This document shows positions 58,279-64,000 of a stretch of DNA of 64,000 nt, piece by piece. The DNA is from Chryseobacterium binzhouense (GTDB lineage: Bacteria; Bacteroidota; Bacteroidia; Flavobacteriales; Weeksellaceae), in assembly GCF_007474545.1 (NCBI RefSeq), contig NZ_VKOG01000001.1, positions 62,001-126,000 of the forward strand, read 5' to 3'. Positions within the stretch are counted from its first letter, which is position 1, and each line of letters opens with the position of its first letter. Under the pieces are notes generated by a model. It was given only the letters and a program-made list of their open reading frames with translations. It had not been told where the DNA came from and searched no databases. A program made the translations under genes and the position numbers.

Positions 58279-58551
58279 TTGGCTTTGCAGGATATTTCAT
58301 TACACAATCTTAGCAGCTTTCCCAAAAACAAATTGGGGATAATTATCGGTTATGATAACGACGGAATGGATATGCCTGTGAAGATCATAGAAATGGGGCT
58401 GCTTCCTCATACTACTTTCAGAATTCTTTATCAGGCTCCTTTCGGAGGACCCCTTTATGTGGAGTTTGGAGAAGAGAAAAGCAGGATCGCTCTTCGCCGG
58501 GAAGAGGCAGACTTTATCACTGTAGAAGAATTGACAGATGCGGGAAAATAA
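58279..58551 (+). CDS. feoA: FeoA, ferrous iron transport accessory protein (TTG start)
   Basis: A 90-residue SH3-like protein that works with FeoB. The chain LQDISLHNLSSFPKNKLG, then PVKIIEMGLLPHTTFRILYQAPFGGPLYVEFG, is the FeoA pattern. There is no ATG near the start; the promoter box 11 nt upstream puts the TTG at 58279 in the right place (the next TTG is at 58285). It overlaps feoB by 14 nt, so translation is coupled. Feo genes are usually Fur-controlled, but I see no Fur box. Confidence 0.92.
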   Translation: MALQDISLHNLSSFPKNKLGIIIGYDNDGMDMPVKIIEMGLLPHTTFRILYQAPFGGPLYVEFGEEKSRIALRREEADFITVEELTDAGK

Positions 58552-60511
58552 TCAAAAACAAATTCTATTAGTAGGAAATCCAAACGTCGGAAAATCTACT
58601 CTCTTTAATGCTCTTTCCAATAAAAAACAAAAAACCGGAAATTATGCAGGCGTTACCGTTTCCAGCCATTCCGGGAGATACACTTACAAAAATGAAGAGG
58701 TAGAAATTATAGATTTACCCGGATCATACAGCATCTATCCAAGCTCAGAAGATGAGGCTATTTTTTCTCAGTTTTTGATTGAGAATCAGAAAAAGTATTC
58801 CGGTGTCATTTATATTCTTGAAGCTCTAAGCATTAAGAGAGGTCTTTTACTTTTTCAGCAGATACAGGATTTGGGAATCCCAATGATTTTGGTTCTTAAT
58901 CAGATAGATCAGGCGGAAAGAAGAGGAATTCATATTGATGCAGATAAGCTGTCTGAAAAGCTCCATATAAAAATTATTAAAACCAATGCAAAAGAACAGT
59001 TAGGCATCGAAGCTATAAAGGAGGCTGTACTTAACAATGATTTTGCGCTAACTAATAATTCAGTTTTTAAAATACCTTCAGAACATCAGGAAAAATTATC
59101 CGGTAACACTTATCAGGACTGGCTTAAAATAACTTTAGCTAAAAGTACTGAGCAAGAAAAAAGTCTAAACCCTAAAAGGTTACAGGTGCAGGAAACAGTA
59201 AGACGTTACCAAAATATTGACGGAATACTTTCTGAAGTCATTTCAAAAAAAGCACAGTTTAAAGAACTCCTTACAGAAAAGCTGGATAAAATTCTTGTAC
59301 ACCCGGTTTTAGGATACTTCTTCTTTTTGCTGGTACTTTTAATAATTTTTCAGAGCGTTTTCTTTATCGCAGAATATCCGATGAACTGGATTGATGCACT
59401 TTTTGCCTGGCTTTCAGAAACTTCAGCAGCCTATCTTCCCGAAGGACCTGTAAATTCATTAGTCTCTAAGGGGATTATTCCCGGATTAGGCGGAATTATT
59501 ATTTTTGCTCCTCAAATCGGAATTTTACTGTATTTCCTTTATCTTTTGGAGGATTCGGGATATATGGCAAGAGTGGTTTTCCTGATGGATAGAATCCTGC
59601 GTCCTTTCGGATTAAACGGAAAAAGTATTGTGCCTTTGGTTTCCGGAACTGCGTGTGCGATTCCTGCTGTAATTTCTACAAGGAATATTGAGAACTTAAA
59701 GGAAAGATTATTGACCATTCTGGTGACACCTTTTATGACCTGTTCTGCAAGACTTCCGGTTTACAGTATTATTATCGGATTAATCATTTCAGACAAAACT
59801 GTTTTCGGAATTCATTACAAAGCTTTGGTGCTCTTAGGCATGTATCTTCTAGGATTTTTCGTCGCTTTATTTTCGGCTTTTATTTTGAAAAATTTCATTA
59901 AAGAAGACAAAAAAACATATCTGGTGATGGATCTTCCTACTTATAAAAAGCCTTTATTCGGGTATGATTTTCAGTTAGTTTTAGGCAAAGTATGGGAGTT
60001 TATTACCGGAGCCGGAAAAATAATTTTTGTTGTAAGCATCATCATCTGGTTTTTAAGCTATTTTGGTCCTAAAGAAAAGCCGGAACAATGGGTTGCCGCT
60101 GACGTTTCGCTGGATCATTCTTATTTAGCAAGAATGGGAAAAGTATTAGAACCTGCTATAGAGCCTTTAGGCTATGACTGGAAAATGGGGGTCGGTATTC
60201 TAACCAGTTTTGTGGCAAGAGAAGTTTTCGTAGGTACGATGTCAACATTATACAGTCTTGACGATGACGTTCCAGAAGGAAAAATAATTGACAAAATGCG
60301 TCATGATGTAAAACCCAATGGCGAAAAAGTCTTCAGCTTTGCAACAGGAATTTCTATACTTTTATTCTATGCTTTTGCGATGCAGTGCGTTTCTACGATT
60401 GCAGTAGTATATAGAGAAACAAAAAGCTTAAAATGGACAGCCTTACAGGTAATTATGATGACCGGTTTGGCATATTTTGTGTCGATGATTGTATATCAGA
60501 TTTTAAAATAA
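58538..60511 (+). CDS. feoB: FeoB, ferrous iron transport GTPase/permease
   Basis: A 657-residue Fe(II) transporter. The N-terminal GTPase has G1 GNPNVGKS at residues 13-20, G3 DLPGSYS near 60 and G4-type NQID near 125. A membrane domain follows with about eight to ten helices and two Gate-type blocks, including SGTACAIPAVISTR, CSARLPVYSI and SFVAREVFVGTMSTLYS. Full length. Operon feoA-feoB-Cys-rich peptide; it overlaps feoA and is followed 1 nt later by the small gene at 60513. Confidence 0.97.
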   Translation: MRENNQKQILLVGNPNVGKSTLFNALSNKKQKTGNYAGVTVSSHSGRYTYKNEEVEIIDLPGSYSIYPSSEDEAIFSQFLIENQKKYSGVIYILEALSIKRGLLLFQQIQDLGIPMILVLNQIDQAERRGIHIDADKLSEKLHIKIIKTNAKEQLGIEAIKEAVLNNDFALTNNSVFKIPSEHQEKLSGNTYQDWLKITLAKSTEQEKSLNPKRLQVQETVRRYQNIDGILSEVISKKAQFKELLTEKLDKILVHPVLGYFFFLLVLLIIFQSVFFIAEYPMNWIDALFAWLSETSAAYLPEGPVNSLVSKGIIPGLGGIIIFAPQIGILLYFLYLLEDSGYMARVVFLMDRILRPFGLNGKSIVPLVSGTACAIPAVISTRNIENLKERLLTILVTPFMTCSARLPVYSIIIGLIISDKTVFGIHYKALVLLGMYLLGFFVALFSAFILKNFIKEDKKTYLVMDLPTYKKPLFGYDFQLVLGKVWEFITGAGKIIFVVSIIIWFLSYFGPKEKPEQWVAADVSLDHSYLARMGKVLEPAIEPLGYDWKMGVGILTSFVAREVFVGTMSTLYSLDDDVPEGKIIDKMRHDVKPNGEKVFSFATGISILLFYAFAMQCVSTIAVVYRETKSLKWTALQVIMMTGLAYFVSMIVYQILK

Positions 60512-60512
60512 A

Positions 60513-60665
60513 ATGGATAATTCTTTAATCTTTCAGTATATCGTTGTTGCGTTAATTGTGATTTTCGCCTGCTACTCTCTGTACAGAATTATCCGTAAGA
60601 ACTTTTCAACAAAAAAATTCAGTTCCAAGAGAAGCAATTGCGATAAAGATTGCAGATGCTCGTAG
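60513..60665 (+). CDS. FeoB-associated Cys-rich membrane peptide (50 aa)
   Basis: A small gene starting 1 nt after the feoB stop. The product begins MDNSLIFQYIVVALIVIFAC, with one membrane helix (residues ~7-24), followed by a basic tail and four cysteines at C20, C43, C47 and C49 (CxxxCxC at the end). This layout matches the FeoB-associated Cys-rich membrane protein family (PF12669-type), which is thought to assist FeoB, perhaps as a metal-binding or regulatory subunit in bacteria without FeoC. Position in the feo operon supports it. Confidence 0.87.
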   Translation: MDNSLIFQYIVVALIVIFACYSLYRIIRKNFSTKKFSSKRSNCDKDCRCS

Positions 60666-60695
60666 TTTAGTATTTGTAAAATAATTTAACTAATT

Positions 60696-60703
60696 TAGTT
60701 TTG
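60696..60703 (+). promoter_or_regulatory. -7 promoter box of the DUF4421 gene
   Basis: TAGTTTTG, 13 nt before the TTG start at 60717. A TTTG at 60673-60676 is at about -33 distance. Confidence 0.5.
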
Positions 60704-60716
60704 CAAATATTTCCTC

Positions 60717-61733
60717 TTGGATAAGTATTTCTTATTTATTGCCACTGTATTTTCTTTTCTCAGCCTTAAAGCTCAGAGCATATCTGATTCTGCAAAAATA
60801 ATTTCATACGAAGAAAAACTCATCCTTAGAATTAATTTTGACACCAATATTGAAGACTTTGTAGCTTCTTTTAAAAATTCCGACAGAGATTTTCAGACAA
60901 GGCTTTCCATCAACAATAAAATCAGAACATCGTTTTCAATAGATTATAAGATTATTAGTGCAGCATTATCTTTTACACCCGATTTCATTCCCGGAAATGA
61001 CGATAATAACCTCAAAGGTAAAAGTTCATATACTGATTTCAGATTCAGATTTTTTCCTGATCAGATTATTCAGACATTAGGATACAGAAATGTGAAAGGT
61101 TTTTATCTCGACAATATGGAAGACTTTTTTCCTGATTGGCAAAAAGGAAAAGATCCGTATTTTCAGTTCCCGAATCTAAAGATTCAAACCTTTAGCGGCA
61201 GTACATCGTATGTATTCAACAAAGATTTTTCATTAAAAAGCATTCTTTATCAGCGTGAATGGCAAAATTACAGCTCCGGAAGCCTGATTCCGGAGATAGA
61301 GTATGATCTTTCTTTATTTAAAAACAAAATTGATGAAGTTAGAACGAAAGAAACACAGCTCAATGTAGGATTTAATCTTGGCTATCATTACAATTGGGTC
61401 ATTCGAAAGAAAGTCAATATTGCACCGTATTTTTTCACAGGAATTGGCAGAAAATGGACAAGCTATAAAGCAGATATTCAAAATTTCCCCGCTGAAAGAA
61501 ACAATTATTGGGTAGGAAAAGCAGGAGCAGGAATTCATTTGGGTTATAATTCAGAAACTTTTTTTTCAGGCATAAAATTAAATTTGAATTCGTCTTACTA
61601 CAGGGAAGATTCGTCCTCTGAAATTACTAATACGAATGTTTTTGGCTTGATTTATTTTGGATATCGCTTTCCACCTCCCAAAATATTAAAAAGAAGTTAC
61701 GATAACGTAAAGAAAAAAGTTCCCATCTTATAA
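60717..61733 (+). CDS. DUF4421-family outer-membrane protein (TTG start)
   Basis: A 338-residue protein with a signal peptide reading MDKYFLFIATVFSFLSLKAQ when the TTG at 60717 initiates. No ATG is nearby, and the promoter box 13 nt upstream supports this start. The mature part has strand-like alternation (for example TDFRFRFFPDQIIQTLGYRNVKG and FFGYRFPPP-like repeats near the end), as in DUF4421 outer-membrane barrels. Function unknown. The final ~15 residues are basic. It is separate from the feo operon. Confidence 0.78.
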   Translation: MDKYFLFIATVFSFLSLKAQSISDSAKIISYEEKLILRINFDTNIEDFVASFKNSDRDFQTRLSINNKIRTSFSIDYKIISAALSFTPDFIPGNDDNNLKGKSSYTDFRFRFFPDQIIQTLGYRNVKGFYLDNMEDFFPDWQKGKDPYFQFPNLKIQTFSGSTSYVFNKDFSLKSILYQREWQNYSSGSLIPEIEYDLSLFKNKIDEVRTKETQLNVGFNLGYHYNWVIRKKVNIAPYFFTGIGRKWTSYKADIQNFPAERNNYWVGKAGAGIHLGYNSETFFSGIKLNLNSSYYREDSSSEITNTNVFGLIYFGYRFPPPKILKRSYDNVKKKVPIL

Positions 61734-61749
61734 ATTGTAGGTATTTGAG

Positions 61750-61757
61750 TATCTTTG
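61750..61757 (+). promoter_or_regulatory. -7 promoter box of glmM
   Basis: TATCTTTG, 37 nt before the glmM ATG. Confidence 0.5.
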
Positions 61758-61794
61758 CAAAAATTTAATTCAACGTAAATCAGAATAAACTAAA

Positions 61795-63177
61795 ATGTCA
61801 TTAATAAAAAGTATTTCAGGAATCCGCGGAACAATTGGTGGTAAAGTAGGCGATAATTTGACACCGCTTGATGTTGTAAAATTTGCTTCTGCTTTCGGAA
61901 CCTGGCTTCAGAATAATAAAAACAAAAAAGACTTAACTTTAATCATCGGGCGTGATGCAAGGATTTCAGGATCGATGGTTAATTCTCTGGTTACTGCAAC
62001 TTTACAGGGATTGGGAATCAACGTGGTTGATTTAGGTCTTTCTACCACACCGACTGTTGAAGTGATGGTTCCTGAGCTCAATGCAGATGGCGGAATTATC
62101 TTAACCGCTTCTCACAACCCAAAACAATGGAACGCGCTTAAACTTTTGAACGAAAAAGGAGAATTCATCAGCGGAGAAAATGGTGCTGAAGTTTTGTCTT
62201 TAGCTGAAAATGAAGATTTCAATTATGCAGAAGTTGATGACCTGGGAAAATACGAAACCAGAGAAGATGCATTTGATATTCATATACAGAAGATCTTAGA
62301 TTTACCCATGGTAGATGTAGAAGCTATCAAATCGAAAAAATATAAAATTGTTCTGGATGCCGTAAACTCTACCGGAGGAATTGCCATCCCGATGCTTTTG
62401 GAGAAGTTAGGCTGTGAAACCATAAAGCTGTATTGCGAACCCAACGGACAGTTCCCTCACAATCCTGAACCCTTAAAAGAGCATTTAGGAGATATTTGTG
62501 AATTGGTAACAAAAGAAAAGGCTGATTTTGGCGTTGTAGTAGATCCTGACGTGGACAGACTGGCTTTAATTGATGAGAAAGGAGAAATGTTTGGCGAAGA
62601 ATATACTTTGGTTGCCGTTGCTGATTATTTGCTGAAAAATAAAAACGGTGCAGCAATTTCCAACCTTTCCTCAAGCCGTGCTTTAAGAGATGTTGCCCGT
62701 TCACATAATTCAGAATACTTTGCAAGCGCAGTAGGTGAAGTAAATGTGGTGAATTTAATGAAAGAAAAAAACGCAGTAATTGGCGGTGAGGGAAATGGCG
62801 GAATCATCTATCCTGATCTGCATTACGGAAGAGACTCTTTAGTAGGTGTTGCGTTGTTTTTAACACATCTGGCTAAAGAAAACAAAACGGTTTCCGAACT
62901 GAGGGAAGGTTACCCAAGTTATTTCATGGGGAAAAAGAAAATTGAACTGACTTCCGGAATAAATGTGGATGATCTTTTAACTAAAATGGAAAAAGAATAT
63001 CAAAATGAAGAGGTTTCAACCGTGGATGGCGTAAAGATAGATTTTGAGAACAGCTGGGTTCACCTTAGAAAGTCGAATACAGAACCGATTATCAGAATTT
63101 ACACCGAAGCTAAATCTCAGGAAGAAGCCGATAAGCTGGGTGATGATATGATAGCTAAAATCAATAGTTTGATTTAG
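61795..63177 (+). CDS. glmM: GlmM-type phosphoglucosamine mutase
   Basis: Converts glucosamine-6-phosphate to glucosamine-1-phosphate for UDP-GlcNAc synthesis, feeding peptidoglycan and LPS. Serine S106 in LTASHNPKQWNALK is the phosphorylated nucleophile. The metal-binding loop DPDVDRLALID near residue 248 (DxDxD), the sugar-binding GEGNGGIIYPD near 325 and the phosphate loop RKSNTEPIIRIYTEA near the C-terminus are all present. The 460-residue length is typical of Bacteroidota phosphohexomutases; PgmB/ManB specificity cannot be excluded by motif alone. Confidence 0.92.
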   Translation: MSLIKSISGIRGTIGGKVGDNLTPLDVVKFASAFGTWLQNNKNKKDLTLIIGRDARISGSMVNSLVTATLQGLGINVVDLGLSTTPTVEVMVPELNADGGIILTASHNPKQWNALKLLNEKGEFISGENGAEVLSLAENEDFNYAEVDDLGKYETREDAFDIHIQKILDLPMVDVEAIKSKKYKIVLDAVNSTGGIAIPMLLEKLGCETIKLYCEPNGQFPHNPEPLKEHLGDICELVTKEKADFGVVVDPDVDRLALIDEKGEMFGEEYTLVAVADYLLKNKNGAAISNLSSSRALRDVARSHNSEYFASAVGEVNVVNLMKEKNAVIGGEGNGGIIYPDLHYGRDSLVGVALFLTHLAKENKTVSELREGYPSYFMGKKKIELTSGINVDDLLTKMEKEYQNEEVSTVDGVKIDFENSWVHLRKSNTEPIIRIYTEAKSQEEADKLGDDMIAKINSLI

Positions 63178-63301
63178 AAAAACACAATCATTTTCATCAT
63201 TTTAAAAAATTATTATTATTAAATTTATAGTCATTAAGATTTTCAGAAGCGGGGATTAGTATATCTCATATCTCAGGTCTTAAATCTTAAAACTCGTTAT
63301 A

Positions 63302-64000
63302 TTGGAAGAATATTTTGGAAATGAACTTGTAAAGAAGTTCGAGGAAATGATGGAAAACAATGATGAATTCTACTTTGATACAGAAGAGTTGGAAGACATT
63401 ATTGTCTATTATCTGGAGTTGGGAGATTTTAATTATGCCGATATGGCTGTTAATTATGGTCTCAAGCTACATCCCAATTCTTTAGACATCAAGATCAAAA
63501 AGCTTGAAGTGCTGTTAGAATGGGAAGATTATAATATGGCGAAAGAACTCATAGACGAGCTCAAAGGTTCATCTATGGAAAACACAGATTTTCTGGTGTG
63601 CTACGCCAAATATTATTCTAATTTGGGAAATCCGAAAAAATCAATAGAAATCTGTAAAAAAGCATTGGAGCTCGAAGAAGAGGAAAACTTTCTCAACAAT
63701 TTCATTGCAGATGAATATATAAATCTTGGCGACCCTTTTAATGCTCTAAAACATTATCAGCAAGCCTTGAAAGAAGATCCTACGGATGAATATTCATTGG
63801 AAAATGCCATGATTTGCTTTAATGATCTCAACAAAAGCGAAGAAGCCATTGCTTTTCTGAATGCTTATCTTGACGATTTTCCTTATTCAGAAATCGCATG
63901 GAGTGAGTACGGACAATATTATTTTAACCGGAAAAATTATGAAGAGGCTATCAAAGGCTTCGATTATATGCTTGCAATCAATTCCGGCGCAGTTGGAGTT
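63302..64000 (+). CDS. TPR (tetratricopeptide) protein, N-terminal part, cut by window edge
   Basis: The frame is open to the end of the window, giving at least 233 residues. It starts LEEYFGNELVKKFEEMMENN from a TTG at 63302 (read as Met); the first ATG in frame is about 15 codons later. Helix pairs in the TPR pattern repeat at about 34-residue spacing: GDFNYADMAVNYGLKLHPNS, GNPKKSIEICKKALELEEEE, GDPFNALKHYQQALKEDPTD, KNYEEAIKGFDYMLAINSG. It is a protein-protein scaffold; partner unknown. No signal peptide. Confidence 0.82.
   Translation, partial: MEEYFGNELVKKFEEMMENNDEFYFDTEELEDIIVYYLELGDFNYADMAVNYGLKLHPNSLDIKIKKLEVLLEWEDYNMAKELIDELKGSSMENTDFLVCYAKYYSNLGNPKKSIEICKKALELEEEENFLNNFIADEYINLGDPFNALKHYQQALKEDPTDEYSLENAMICFNDLNKSEEAIAFLNAYLDDFPYSEIAWSEYGQYYFNRKNYEEAIKGFDYMLAINSGAVGV

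Overview
The window looks like chromosomal DNA from a member of the Flavobacteriia, most likely Chryseobacterium or a close relative in the Weeksellaceae. The reasons are low GC, the Bacteroidota -7 promoter motif TAnnTTTG in front of many genes, almost no Shine-Dalgarno sequences, and lineage-typical proteins: a GLPGLI-family protein, DUF4835, DUF5687, DUF4421, the Bacteroidota-type RNA polymerase omega, glutamine synthetase type III and a FeoB-associated Cys-rich peptide. I assigned families from motifs and recollection; no database search was possible.

Layout. 0-6.9 kb: end of a DMT transporter, a cupin-like protein, a bacilliredoxin, a GH3-like protein convergent with menD, and a 2-oxoglutarate/Fe(II)-type oxygenase. 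7.0-7.4 kb: two identical tRNA-Asn units, each with its own promoter and terminator. 7.4-13.1 kb: rseP, a small beta-barrel-like protein, an omega-amidase-like enzyme, two membrane proteins and an overlapping tatD-tcdA-rnpA operon. 13.3-19.9 kb: a TetR regulator, then bamD, rpoZ, coaBC, DUF4835, recN and an orphan antitoxin-like protein. 20-24.3 kb: a prolyl oligopeptidase and an ABC exporter pair. 24.4-29.1 kb: an accessory island. It holds a frameshifted large lipoprotein gene, four small downstream genes including two tandem paralogous lipoproteins, and a divergent HTH regulator with a putative operator. 29.1-37.6 kb: an M1 peptidase, a DinB-like protein, a large uncharacterised protein head-to-head with glnN (GSIII), an NlpC/P60 lipoprotein and a pentapeptide protein. 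37.6-43.3 kb: the complete rod-shape operon mreB-mreC-mreD-mrdA-rodA. 43.5-53.1 kb: an M15 peptidase, a lone UmuC-type polymerase, a serine hydrolase, glyS, small proteins, a TruC-like pseudouridine synthase, a 0.5-kb tandem repeat array, pyrD and DUF445. 53.3-64 kb: an L,D-transpeptidase-like protein, an outer-membrane receptor-like protein with a GLPGLI partner, feoA-feoB plus a 50-codon Cys-rich peptide, DUF4421, glmM and the start of a TPR protein.

Most of the window is housekeeping: envelope biogenesis (BamD, RseP, Mre/PBP2/RodA, GlmM, several peptidoglycan enzymes), cofactors (CoaBC, MenD), nitrogen (GSIII), iron (Feo), tRNA biology (TcdA, RnpA, GlyS, TruC) and repair (RecN, UmuC).

Two places stand out. 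The first is the 50.05-50.59 kb array. Its ~190-bp units each contain a 74-76-nt segment that can fold as a four-stem cloverleaf, with paired changes between copies that preserve the stems. The second is the 24.5-28.7 kb island, which resembles a secreted-effector/immunity-type module, although neither its effector nor its partners belong to families I recognise. Several near-perfect palindromes next to promoters (28.6, 36.1, 44.2, 49.1 and 54.1 kb) are candidate regulator sites. I saw no CRISPR array, insertion sequence, integrase or prophage.
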